Shown here in pieces: positions 9,209 to 17,655 of a DNA stretch of 64,000 bases. Within the stretch, counting starts at the first letter, position 1. Each line of letters opens with the position of its first letter. A model generated the notes under the pieces. The model saw only the letters and a list, made by a program, of their open reading frames with translations. It did no database searches and was not told where the DNA came from. The position numbers were made by a program, and so were the translations under genes. This DNA is from Owenweeksia sp. (GTDB taxonomy: Bacteria; Bacteroidota; Bacteroidia; Flavobacteriales; Schleiferiaceae): NCBI GenBank assembly GCA_028285465.1, contig JANQPD010000030.1, positions 62,001-126,000 on the forward strand, read 5' to 3'.

Positions 9209-10312
9209 TTAGCTGGCGGGTTGCTGCTGGGTAACACAGTGTATGGCGCCTCCGTCTTTCCACAGTTCGAGGACGTTAATGCCCACCACCGTTCTGTTTG
9301 GATACAATCCTTGAATAATGGCGTTTGCTTCTGCATCGGTTGGTTCGTTGAAATTCGGAACCACCACCACTTCATTCCCCACATAATAGTTCAGGTAACT
9401 GCCTTCTGACTGTGTGGCAAAGGGCAATTCCACAAGGGTGTATGAAGCGCCCGCGGCATTCCGGGCAGTTTGCAATACCTCGTAATCCTTGAGCATGGCG
9501 CCACCACTATAGGCTTCTATCACCTCTTTAGAATAGGTGGCAATGGTATGGTTGCCCACAAAGCGGGCCACTCCGTCAATATGCATATCGGTAATATCCA
9601 GGCCGGCAATTCCGTCTAGCCAAACAAAATTAGTGGCGCCCAGGTAATGTTTGAAAAAGGCCTCTGCCTGTTCCTGGGTTAATCCGGGGTTCCGGTTGCT
9701 GTTCAGAATAGCGCTCCTGGTGGCCATCAAGGTACCGTGACCATCCACCTCAATTGCACCACCTTCCAGCACCATGTTCACATCTACTTTTGAAACCCCG
9801 AGGGCCGCGCTTACATAAGCGGGGATAAGGTTGTCGTGCGCATAGGCCTCTTTTCCGCCCCATCCGTTGAATTCCCAATTGGTGATCAATACATTATCAT
9901 TTTCATCACGTACGAAAATGGGGCCGTTATCCCGCACCCACACATCGTTCGTTTTGGCAATCAGGAAGTCAATTTGCGCCATATCTACACCCGCCTGTGT
10001 CAATAGCTGCGTTATTCTGGTCTGCTCCGTTTGGTCATAGGCTACAATATGGACGATCTCGCCCGTATGCAAGGCTTTGGTCATTGCTACCCATATCGGG
10101 TCATATCTATCCTGGTGCTGTTGTCCGTTGGTATATTTGTGTGGCCATTGCAGCCACGTCCCTTCATGTACTGCTTCCTCGCCCGGCATGGTATACACCA
10201 CCACATTCTCGGGGGTGGATATAGGGGTGGGCGCTACGTCTTTGGTGCAGCTGGCGATCAGGATCATAAACAGGACCGGGGCCAGGCTGCTTAAAATTAC
10301 ATGCTTTTTCAT
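9209..10312 (-). CDS. Lipoprotein agmatine deiminase / peptidylarginine deiminase family
   Basis: 367 residues, PAD_porph family, guanidino-group-modifying enzymes that hydrolyse agmatine or peptidyl-arginine to citrulline-type products and ammonia. A lipoprotein signal ends in LIASC. Motifs in order: EGTWLQWPH (substrate pocket), WVRDNGPIFV (catalytic Asp), LEGGAIEVDGHG (catalytic Glu), ITDMHIDGVARF (catalytic His region) and GGAIHCVTQQQPA with the nucleophile Cys359. The full family length and all catalytic positions are present. The lipid anchor suggests an envelope-located enzyme, so an external guanidino substrate is more likely than cytosolic polyamine synthesis; that is inference. Monocistronic. 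Confidence 0.9.
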   Translation of the reverse strand: MKKHVILSSLAPVLFMILIASCTKDVAPTPISTPENVVVYTMPGEEAVHEGTWLQWPHKYTNGQQHQDRYDPIWVAMTKALHTGEIVHIVAYDQTEQTRITQLLTQAGVDMAQIDFLIAKTNDVWVRDNGPIFVRDENDNVLITNWEFNGWGGKEAYAHDNLIPAYVSAALGVSKVDVNMVLEGGAIEVDGHGTLMATRSAILNSNRNPGLTQEQAEAFFKHYLGATNFVWLDGIAGLDITDMHIDGVARFVGNHTIATYSKEVIEAYSGGAMLKDYEVLQTARNAAGASYTLVELPFATQSEGSYLNYYVGNEVVVVPNFNEPTDAEANAIIQGLYPNRTVVGINVLELWKDGGAIHCVTQQQPAS

Positions 10313-10522
10313 GCTGTTCTTTTTTTGGATTAGGAGCGAAATGTAGGGGAGTAGATCTACCGGCTAAAACATATTCAACCTAAGCAGGCATTCTATCCCT
10401 GAAATGCCTGAAAAGCGGATTTAGAAAGAAAATGGCATCTTGTACCTAAAATGTGCCCTTTTGTGGAGAAAGTTTACGCAGCAAGGCGGGTAGACTTACT
10501 TTAGGGGCTTGCTACTTCGCAT

Positions 10523-11506
10523 ATGGAAAAGCGCTACATCCTTCATTTTTTACTTTGGGTCTTTGTTTTTGGGTTGACTTTCGACTCTCTTATGTTCGAT
10601 TATGCGTTTGAAATGGCTGCCATACTCAGCCTTGCCGAATGTGCCATCAATGCCCTGATCAGCTATGTAAACCTGCTCGTGCTTATCCCCAGGGTTTTAA
10701 AGCGGAAGGGAACAACACCTTACCTGCTTAGCGTGCTTGCTTTTTTTACCATCCTCTTAGTTCCCTATTACTTTTCAGAACTGGGTTTTTACTTATTGAG
10801 CGAATCCACTTACCGGATCATCATCTCGTTTACCTTAAACTTTACCCTGTTTATCCTGGTGTCGTTTCTGTTTTGGAAGGTGAATCAATATGAGTTAGAG
10901 AAAAAGAGAAACCTGGAACTAAGCAATCAAAAGCTAAAGGCCGAATTACAGCTGCTGAAATCACAGGTAAGCCCTCACTTTTTGTTCAACACCTTAAATA
11001 ACATTTATGCCTTAAGTGTTACCAAGCACCACAATACCCCCTTGATGATCGAAAAGCTCTCGGATCTTTTGCGGTATATCATTTATGAAGGGGGGCAGGA
11101 GCTTGTGCGCCTGGATAGGGAAGTAGAGCTGCTGAAGAATTATACGGAATTGCAACGGCTCAAAAAGCCCAAGGGAAGCGAAAACATCAGGCTGCGCACA
11201 AAAGGCGTGGAAAGTGGGCAATACATTACGCCTTTGCTGCTGATCAACATGGTGGAAAACTGTTTTAAACATGGAGATATTGTGTACAACAAGCATGGCA
11301 TCCTGACCATGGACCTTACCGTTGAAAACAACCGCTTGCACTTTCGTACGGTAAATTCGTATAACCCTTCCAACAAAAAAAAGGGGATCGGGCTAAACAA
11401 TGTGCGGCAACAGCTTACGCATTATTACCCTGGCCGGCATCAGTTTGAAATTGATGCGGCAGGAGATAAATTCACAACCGACCTCTATATAGACCTAAGC
11501 CCATGA
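10523..11506 (+). CDS. LytS/YehU-type sensor histidine kinase
   Basis: 327 residues. Four hydrophobic segments occupy about residues 5-120, a short coiled coil follows (YELEKKRNLELSNQKLKAEL), then the His_kinase domain with the phospho-acceptor His152 in SQVSPHFLFNTLNN. An ATP-binding segment has INMVENCFKHG (N box) and KKGIGLNNVRQQL (G box). This is the usual layout of Bacteroidota kinases that pair with LytTR regulators. Its stop overlaps the regulator start by 4 bases (ATGA). There is no large sensor domain, so the signal is probably membrane-borne and is unknown. Confidence 0.93.
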   Translation: MEKRYILHFLLWVFVFGLTFDSLMFDYAFEMAAILSLAECAINALISYVNLLVLIPRVLKRKGTTPYLLSVLAFFTILLVPYYFSELGFYLLSESTYRIIISFTLNFTLFILVSFLFWKVNQYELEKKRNLELSNQKLKAELQLLKSQVSPHFLFNTLNNIYALSVTKHHNTPLMIEKLSDLLRYIIYEGGQELVRLDREVELLKNYTELQRLKKPKGSENIRLRTKGVESGQYITPLLLINMVENCFKHGDIVYNKHGILTMDLTVENNRLHFRTVNSYNPSNKKKGIGLNNVRQQLTHYYPGRHQFEIDAAGDKFTTDLYIDLSP

Positions 11507-12234
11507 AAATGTATTCCTGTATACTTGTTGATGACGAAACACTCGCCCACGAGCTTATAGAGGCGCATCTTAGCAAAATTCCGAATGTGGAAGTGGTGGC
11601 CAAATGCCACACGGCTATGGAAGCCCTCGCGGTACTGAATCAGCAGGCGGTAGACATGATGTTCTTAGATATTGAAATGCCCGATTTGACGGGTATTGAC
11701 TTTTTAAGGGCCCTGGAAAAACCTCCCTATACCATTTTCACAACGGCCTATTCTGAATACGCCTTGCAAGGGTATGAGCTTAATGTGGTGGATTATGTGC
11801 TTAAACCTGTGCGTTTCGACCGGTTTTTTAAGGCAGTGTCGAAGGTTTTAGCCCTATTGAAGGAAAAGGAGCAAGCGGAAATAGTCCCTGAGGCCGGTAA
11901 AGCAACGAGCGACTACCTTTTTGTAAAGTCTGATTATAAAGCGGTTAAGGTGCTGTATAGCGATATTCTTTATGTGGAAAGCATGCAGAAGTACGTCCGG
12001 TTTCACTTAAAAGGGAAAAAGCCGGTGGTGTCGCTGATGAGCATTAGCGCACTGGCAGAACTCCTACCAGGCAGTCGTTTTTTCAGATGTCAAAAGTCCT
12101 TTATCGTTAACCTGGACAAAATTGAAAGCATTGAAGGAAACCAATTGGTTTTGTTTACGGGGGATAAGGTGCCGGTAAGTAAGCATTTGAAAGCGGAACT
12201 GCTGACGCGAGTGGACCGCAATGGTTTGCTGTGA
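11503..12234 (+). CDS. LytTR response regulator
   Basis: 243 residues. Receiver domain: acidic pair in LVDDE, phospho-acceptor Asp56 in MFLDIEMPDLTG, Thr in FTTAY and Lys in YVLKPV. From about residue 135 there is a LytTR DNA-binding domain (DYLFVKSDYKAVKV, ILYVESMQKYVRFH, FRCQKSFIVNLDKI, VPVSKHLKAELL). It forms a two-gene operon with the kinase, translationally coupled. Its LytTR tail is a useful intact reference for the pseudogene at 1482-1770. Confidence 0.95.
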   Translation: MKMYSCILVDDETLAHELIEAHLSKIPNVEVVAKCHTAMEALAVLNQQAVDMMFLDIEMPDLTGIDFLRALEKPPYTIFTTAYSEYALQGYELNVVDYVLKPVRFDRFFKAVSKVLALLKEKEQAEIVPEAGKATSDYLFVKSDYKAVKVLYSDILYVESMQKYVRFHLKGKKPVVSLMSISALAELLPGSRFFRCQKSFIVNLDKIESIEGNQLVLFTGDKVPVSKHLKAELLTRVDRNGLL

Positions 12235-12347
12235 TATCAACCCGAGGTTAAGCACCTGGCAGGCTGATAGGGGGAGAAAAAATCATTCTTAATAAAAATT
12301 GCAGTTCATTTTAAAAGGAACCTTGATACTTGCTAGACTTGGAAAGT

Positions 12348-12950
12348 CTACCCCAAGTCTTTTTTGATTTTCTTTATCTGTTTCTTAGATAGAAATCTAA
12401 AAATGTTGTTGACATTAACCCCAACACCGGCAATATTGGGTTCAAGGATTATAGTATCGTTTAAGATTTTACCGATTCCCCCCTTCAACTCCTTTTTGAC
12501 TTGAAAGTCTTTAATTTGCTTTTTGTCCTTAATGTCTTTGAAAACCTTCTCTATCAACTTCAAAACATCCTGTGGAGTTTTACACAGCTTACCAATTTCA
12601 ATGAAAACGAGTTTGTCTTCTGGAATCCTTTCACCCCTTGCTTCCTGATTGTCTCTTTCCAGAAAGTACTTGGGATGGATTGTTGTAATCATCAGAGCTG
12701 GAAGTAACTCTTTAGGATCAATTCCATTAATTGATTCCCAAGACATTAATTCCGAGTAGAAGTGACTTTCAGGTATCCCCTGAATAGCTACAGAATTGTT
12801 CTCAGAAGCGAATTTGGCAATTTTATCGAAACTGCTCCGGAGAGTATTGCCGATAGGTTCATCCCAATTATAGTAATCCAGAATGTAGAGGTAATAGTCT
12901 CGATGAACATTCTCTGGTATTGCCGCAATCGTACTTATTTTAAGCCCCAT
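12348..12950 (-). CDS. Unrecognised 200-residue protein at edge of defence island
   Basis: 200 residues from an ATG at 12950; no signal peptide or membrane span. It begins MGLKISTIAAIPENVHRDYY, and the body is mixed alpha/beta with a Lys-rich C-terminal half (IEKVFKDIKDKKQIKDF). The end repeats hydrophobic turns (NIAGVGVNVNNIFRFL) and closes with a basic helix (LSKKQIKKIKKDLG). I do not recognise the family. AT-rich composition and codon use match the restriction-modification operon, so it probably arrived with the island. It is transcribed away from that operon, behind the RadC-like gene. Confidence 0.6.
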   Translation of the reverse strand: MGLKISTIAAIPENVHRDYYLYILDYYNWDEPIGNTLRSSFDKIAKFASENNSVAIQGIPESHFYSELMSWESINGIDPKELLPALMITTIHPKYFLERDNQEARGERIPEDKLVFIEIGKLCKTPQDVLKLIEKVFKDIKDKKQIKDFQVKKELKGGIGKILNDTIILEPNIAGVGVNVNNIFRFLSKKQIKKIKKDLG

Positions 12951-13030
12951 TAATTTGATTTTACAACTCCCTGATCTCGTGCATATAAAACCCCCTTATT
13001 TTCTTAATCTCCTCATCCATGCCCGCTGGC

Positions 13031-13651
13031 TCAAAGCCGCTTTATATCCCACTTCGATAAACCTGTTAGAGCTTTGATCTCGTCAATATCATAGCCTTTG
13101 TCTTTCATGTTTTTGGCTATTTCCAGCTTATTTTCCTTAATAGCGCGTTCCATTTCAACCTTTTGCTTCCAGCTTTTGAGCTCCGCTTTGTCGCGGTCTA
13201 CAATTTCAAAAGCACCCGACTGTTTCAGTTCTGCTATAATGCCCTGGTCTGCAAGGCTTACGTATTCCGTTTCGGAGATCACCAAATGGTCAATTACTTC
13301 GATCTTGATCAGTTGCCCCACTTTCAGCATGTGGTCGGTCAGGGTTCTGTCGTCTTTAGAAAGTTGCATGCTGCCGCTCGGGTGGTTGTGCACCAAAATG
13401 GCGCGTACGGCCAGTTTGTAAATGGCCATTCGGAAAACATCTGGCGGGTTGGCGTGCACCCGGTTTACGGCACCCAAGCCAATCAGTTCTATAAACAGGA
13501 TCTTATTCTGATTGTCTAGCCCGATTACCCAAAAGTGCTCCTGGTTGCGGTGTATCTTATTTTCGCGCAGCAGTATTTGCTGCATTACGCGGTACACATC
13601 CTCGGAGTTGAGGATCTTGATTTTCTGCTCTTTGCTCAGGCGGACGTTCAT
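13031..13651 (-). CDS. RadC-like JAB (MPN) domain protein with extra basic C-terminal tail
   Basis: 206 residues. Residues 15-145 are a RadC-type JAB domain (HFWVIGLDNQNKILFIEL, AVRAILVHNHPSG, then Asp in LSKDDRTLTD); the HxHPSG...D metal-site motif is complete. The N-terminal HhH part of classical RadC is missing, as in most mobile-element RadC copies. The last 45 residues (ENKLEIAKNMKDKGYDIDEI, TGLSKWDIKRL) resemble the C-terminal tail found on Rpn/PD-(D/E)XK transposase-like proteins, an unusual fusion. RadC-like genes are common in defence islands and mobile elements; their biochemical role is unproven. It is divergent from the XRE gene across a 96-base promoter region. Confidence 0.8.
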   Translation of the reverse strand: MNVRLSKEQKIKILNSEDVYRVMQQILLRENKIHRNQEHFWVIGLDNQNKILFIELIGLGAVNRVHANPPDVFRMAIYKLAVRAILVHNHPSGSMQLSKDDRTLTDHMLKVGQLIKIEVIDHLVISETEYVSLADQGIIAELKQSGAFEIVDRDKAELKSWKQKVEMERAIKENKLEIAKNMKDKGYDIDEIKALTGLSKWDIKRL

Positions 13652-13685
13652 AAAATCAAATTTAAGTAAATCTACATTTAAAATA

Positions 13686-13700
13686 TCTCACACAGTGAGA
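13686..13700. promoter_or_regulatory. Palindromic operator candidate for the XRE controller
   Basis: TCTCAC-ACA-GTGAGA is a perfect 6-base inverted repeat with a 3-base centre, located in the divergent promoter region 48 bases before the XRE start and 35 bases before the RadC-like start. Its size and position fit a binding site for a small dimeric controller protein. An AT-rich CTATTTTAG lies between it and the XRE start as a possible -7 region. Confidence 0.6.
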
Positions 13701-13747
13701 CATTTACGAACAAACTACTATTTTAGACGCCATTAATCCGCAAAACT

Positions 13748-13942
13748 ATGAATCGGATCAAAGAAGTGTTGAAAGAAAAGCACATCACCCAAACCTGGCT
13801 GGCCCAAAAACTGGGCAAAAGTTACAATATGGTAAACGCTTACGCGCAGAATAGAAGGCAGCCCTCAATAGAAGTTCTCTACAAAATAGCAGAGATACTT
13901 GAAGTTCAGCCATCAGAATTATTACAGGACAAAAACAATTAG
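13748..13942 (+). CDS. Small XRE-family regulator (restriction-modification controller-like)
   Basis: 64 residues, essentially one helix-turn-helix domain: ITQTWLAQKLGKSYNMVNAY is the HTH core, followed by PSIEVLYKIAEILEVQPSEL. Size and position, directly before the methylase and 3 bases from its start, match C proteins that time expression of restriction-modification genes. The palindrome at 13686-13700 is a likely operator for autoregulation and for control of the divergent RadC-like gene. Assignment as a controller is inferred from context. Confidence 0.85.
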   Translation: MNRIKEVLKEKHITQTWLAQKLGKSYNMVNAYAQNRRQPSIEVLYKIAEILEVQPSELLQDKNN

Positions 13943-13945
13943 TGA

Positions 13946-16186
13946 ATGGATAAAATATTCAAAGAAGGTATTAAAAAGGGTCTAATTTCATTCAATGAAG
14001 ATAAAACGAGAATTAACTACCTAATTCAAGGCAAAAGTGACAACTTCAAAGACCCTGAAGAAAAAGTAAGAGCTCAAATCTTTTTGGAACTGATTCTTAC
14101 CTATAAGTACCCTACTAAAAGAATCGAATTAGAAGTAGTAGTTCCAAGAAGAACTCCTAATGACTTTGCAGACATTGTTGTTTTTTCGGATGACCTTAAG
14201 AAAAGTCCTCTTATAGTAGTTGAATGCAAAAAGCAGGAAATATCAGAAGCAGAATTTGTCCAAGCCATTGAGCAAGGCTTTGGAAATGCAAACTCGCTTT
14301 CTGCCGAATATTTGTGGGTTACCACCGGGCTAAAATCTAAGTACTTCAATGTAAAGGATTTTCCATCGATGGAAAGGGTAACTAATCTAATTGCTTCAAT
14401 CCCCAGATTCGGTCAATCTAAGCTAGCTAAAGCCAAATTCTATAAAGGAGGAAAGGATGAAAACGGGAATGATGCCTTTGACCTTGAAACAGTAAAGCAA
14501 TCCGATTTAACAAGGATATTCCAACAAGCTCATGACGCTCTTTGGGCAGGTGGAAAGAGAAACCCTAGTGAGGCATTTGATGAACTTGATAAGTTGATCT
14601 TTTGTAAGATATGGGATGAAAGAAAACACAGAAAACCAGGGCAGCCATATGATTTTCAGGAATTTACTGGTGAAGACCCGGAATATTTATTGAAAAGGAT
14701 AAAGGCTATTTATGAAGAAGGTAGGCGTAAAGATCCTGAGGTTTTTAAAGAACCCATTCGTCTTTCTGCCAATGAACTGAAAACAATAGTTGGGTATCTT
14801 GCTCCGGTTAATCTTCACGATACTGACCTTGATAGCAAAGGCCGAGCATTTGAAACCTTCATGGGTTCTTTTTTCCGTGGAGACTTTGGACAATATTTCA
14901 CCCCACGTGAAGTAGTTGATTTTATAATTAAGTCCCTTCCTATTACCAATGAATCGTTCGTGCTTGATACCTCATGTGGCAGTGGTGGATTTTTGCTTTA
15001 TGCGTTGGATAAAGTCAGAAGAAGAGCAGACGAAATGGCGGAAGAAGGTTATTTCAAGAAGGGTTCAATCGAGCATAAAGACTATTGGCACAAGTTTGCA
15101 GAAAAAAGGCTTTTTGGAATTGAGATATCCGAAAGTATTGCCCGAACCGCCAAAATGAATATGATCATTCATGATGACGGTCATACCAATGTAGTGGCTT
15201 GCGATGGTTTGGCTCCGGCAGACTACAGGCACCCAAAGCCGGGTGAAACAAAGGAAGAAATTGAAGAAAGAGAAAAGTACAATAGAAGAACAATCCAGGG
15301 CATTACCGGAAATCATGATTTCAAGTACAACCATTTTGATTTCATTGTTACCAATCCACCTTTCGGCTCCGCAATTAAATTGGCTGAGCAAGCCTATTTG
15401 AAAAATTACGGGTTGGGTATCAAAGATATAAGTTGGATTGATCAAAAAATCAAAAACACTCATTTAAGCTCTCCCCGAGATTCTCAAAGTACAGAGGTAC
15501 TTTTCTTAGAACAGTGTCACAATTTTTTAAAAGAAGGCGGGTATTTGTCCATTGTAATACCAGATGGCATCTTGACAAATAGTAGCCAGCAATACATCCG
15601 AGATTGGATTGAGGAAAAATATAGAATTGTAAGTGTAGTTTCACTTCCGCAAACTGCATTTTCTGCCAATGGTGCTGGTGTAAAAAGCTCGGTTCTGTTT
15701 CTAAAAAAGTATTCTCAGAAACAATCAGAAAAAGTAAGGGCAATAAAAAGACGTATTCAAGATCGATTGTGGGAAAGGAACGAATATAGCGGAGAGTATC
15801 GAAGACTTGCAAAAGAGAAAAGTGATAAAACAAAAAACTATGAAGGACTTGACTCTTATCTACCCGAAGAGGTTGATTGGGACGAACTGGATAAAAAAGC
15901 GCTCAACGACTTAAGGCGTACAGAAGAATATAAAACCTGGAAGTCGGATATTAGCACCTATTATAAAGAACAAACAGAAGAACTTAAAGAAAGGCTTCAC
16001 GAAGAATACCTTAGTTCATTCGGTTCAGAATTAGCAAATTATCAAATCTTTATGGCCATAGCAGAAGATATTGGCTATGATGCTACAGGAAGAAAAACCA
16101 AAACAAATGAGCTAAAGCAAATTGGTAACGAACTAACCAGTTTTATTGAGTCAATAGAGAATAAGGAAGAGGATTTTTTCGTCTAA
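13946..16186 (+). CDS. Fused PD-(D/E)XK nuclease / N6-adenine DNA methylase (BcgI-like subunit)
   Basis: 746 residues. Residues 40-130 form an HsdR-N-like nuclease domain with Asp76 in DFADIVVF and Glu93/Lys95 in VVECKKQ, the expected D...ExK catalytic set. Residues 270-560 form a gamma-type adenine methylase: GQYFTPREVVDFI, the AdoMet motif DTSCGSGG near 340, and the catalytic NPPFG near 470. A charged helical C-terminus follows. It is longer than a plain HsdM (about 500-550 residues) because of the N-terminal nuclease. With a separate specificity subunit and no HsdR gene, the architecture matches BcgI-type Type IIB enzymes that cut and methylate with one subunit. Alternative: a Type I M subunit with a degenerate nuclease domain, although the catalytic residues look intact. 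Confidence 0.85.
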   Translation: MDKIFKEGIKKGLISFNEDKTRINYLIQGKSDNFKDPEEKVRAQIFLELILTYKYPTKRIELEVVVPRRTPNDFADIVVFSDDLKKSPLIVVECKKQEISEAEFVQAIEQGFGNANSLSAEYLWVTTGLKSKYFNVKDFPSMERVTNLIASIPRFGQSKLAKAKFYKGGKDENGNDAFDLETVKQSDLTRIFQQAHDALWAGGKRNPSEAFDELDKLIFCKIWDERKHRKPGQPYDFQEFTGEDPEYLLKRIKAIYEEGRRKDPEVFKEPIRLSANELKTIVGYLAPVNLHDTDLDSKGRAFETFMGSFFRGDFGQYFTPREVVDFIIKSLPITNESFVLDTSCGSGGFLLYALDKVRRRADEMAEEGYFKKGSIEHKDYWHKFAEKRLFGIEISESIARTAKMNMIIHDDGHTNVVACDGLAPADYRHPKPGETKEEIEEREKYNRRTIQGITGNHDFKYNHFDFIVTNPPFGSAIKLAEQAYLKNYGLGIKDISWIDQKIKNTHLSSPRDSQSTEVLFLEQCHNFLKEGGYLSIVIPDGILTNSSQQYIRDWIEEKYRIVSVVSLPQTAFSANGAGVKSSVLFLKKYSQKQSEKVRAIKRRIQDRLWERNEYSGEYRRLAKEKSDKTKNYEGLDSYLPEEVDWDELDKKALNDLRRTEEYKTWKSDISTYYKEQTEELKERLHEEYLSSFGSELANYQIFMAIAEDIGYDATGRKTKTNELKQIGNELTSFIESIENKEEDFFV

Positions 16187-16194
16187 GCCCTGAT

Positions 16195-17655
16195 TTGGAT
16201 AGAGACAAACTGTTTCTACTGGATTGGGGCAAAAAAGAAAAAAGGTTTGACCCATTTTATTATATCCCTTCCCTGGTTGCGCTTGAAGAAAAGGTACTTC
16301 AAAGAACGAAATATCGGTTAAGAGATTTCATTGAAAAGATCAGTAGTGGAGCTACCCCCTCTAAAAAAGAGGCTGAAAAATATTATACCGATGGTAAGAG
16401 CGGGGTGCCGTTTGTACGTGTGCAAAACTTAAACCCTTCAGGGGAACTGTCGCTTGATGATGTAGTTTACATTAATAGAGATACTCATGAAGGTATGCTT
16501 AAAAGAAGCCAAGTCCAAGAAAACGATCTGATTACCAAAATTACCGGGGTAGGGAGGATGGCCGTTTCTAGCGTACCACCCAAAGGATTTGAAGGTAATA
16601 TCAATCAACATTCGGTTTGTATTAAGACAAAAAGTCGTGAGGTAAGTGAAATTATAGCTGCTTTTCTCAATTCCGACATAGGGGAGAAATTGGCTTCAAG
16701 AAGAGCTACGGGAGGAACAAGGCCGGCTCTTGATTACCCTTCACTAAGAAGCGTTCCTATTTTCTTTGATGAAAAGATAGGTGAACTAGCTACAGACTTT
16801 CGATTAAAAAAGAATGACAAGAAAAAGGAACTTGAAAGCTTACTCGAAAAACGGTGGTATATCTTGAAAACGGAATTGAACATTAACATTCCGGAGATTA
16901 ATCTTCGAAAGTTGGCAAATAGGATATTCATTGCAAAGTATTTCGAGATTCTCGGTAATAGGATAGACCCTAAAAAATACACATCGTATGCAAAATCCTT
17001 ATTTAACAGTATTAATAATGCAGATTTTGAAAAAGTACCTTTGAGTCAGCTTATTACTGATTCCGTTTCTGGTAATTGGGGTAAAGATGAAGTAATTAGT
17101 AGCGAGCAAAATAAATACTCCAAATGCTTAGTAATTAGGGCAACGGAGTTTGATAATAAGTATAATTTGAATCTAGAAAGTCACAGGGTTAAGTTCAGAT
17201 ACATCGAAAATAAAAGGCTCATTAGTCAAGACATTCAAATTAATGATCTATTGCTGGAGAAATCGGGGGGTAGTCCAGATCAACCTGTTGGAAGAGTTTC
17301 TATACTCTCCACTGATATTCTTAAGTCTGGCAATGAAATTTCATTCAGCAATTTTATTCATAAGATTCGGTTGGACAATTCACGCATTATACCAACGTAT
17401 GCTTTTTATTATTTAAAGTTCCTCCATAAGATTGGTCTGACTGATTTAATGCAAAGTCAAACGAGTGGTATTAGAAATTTGATTCTAAATGAATATTGGA
17501 AGTGTTTAGTGGTATTGCCGAATCTTAAGGTACAAGAAGAAATCTGTAATAAAATTGAAGAAATGACTTTCGAAGCTCTGAGAGTAAAGGGTGAGATTAG
17601 AGAGTTATCTAAACAGTTTTCTAATCAAATTACCAACCTGATTCTGAATTTATGA
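16195..17655 (+). CDS. Restriction-modification specificity subunit (HsdS-like)
   Basis: 486 residues from a TTG at 16195, 8 bases after the methylase stop; the frame stays open upstream, so a slightly earlier start inside the methylase end is possible. There are two target-recognition domains: one at about 35-180 (FIEKISSGATPSKKEAEKYY, RVQNLNPSG, NDLITKITGVGRMAVS) and one at about 280-460 (SQLITDSVSGNWGKDE, EKSGGSPDQPVGR). Conserved helices near 200 and 460 act as spacers. It gives sequence specificity to the fused nuclease-methylase. Two TRDs predict a bipartite asymmetric target. It overlaps the third operon gene by 4 bases (ATGA). Confidence 0.9.
   Translation: MDRDKLFLLDWGKKEKRFDPFYYIPSLVALEEKVLQRTKYRLRDFIEKISSGATPSKKEAEKYYTDGKSGVPFVRVQNLNPSGELSLDDVVYINRDTHEGMLKRSQVQENDLITKITGVGRMAVSSVPPKGFEGNINQHSVCIKTKSREVSEIIAAFLNSDIGEKLASRRATGGTRPALDYPSLRSVPIFFDEKIGELATDFRLKKNDKKKELESLLEKRWYILKTELNINIPEINLRKLANRIFIAKYFEILGNRIDPKKYTSYAKSLFNSINNADFEKVPLSQLITDSVSGNWGKDEVISSEQNKYSKCLVIRATEFDNKYNLNLESHRVKFRYIENKRLISQDIQINDLLLEKSGGSPDQPVGRVSILSTDILKSGNEISFSNFIHKIRLDNSRIIPTYAFYYLKFLHKIGLTDLMQSQTSGIRNLILNEYWKCLVVLPNLKVQEEICNKIEEMTFEALRVKGEIRELSKQFSNQITNLILNL

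Noticed and set aside
13946-17655. Ordinary Type I restriction-modification system
   Set aside because: No HsdR translocase gene is in the window, and the methylase carries its own nuclease domain; BcgI-like architecture explains the gene set better.
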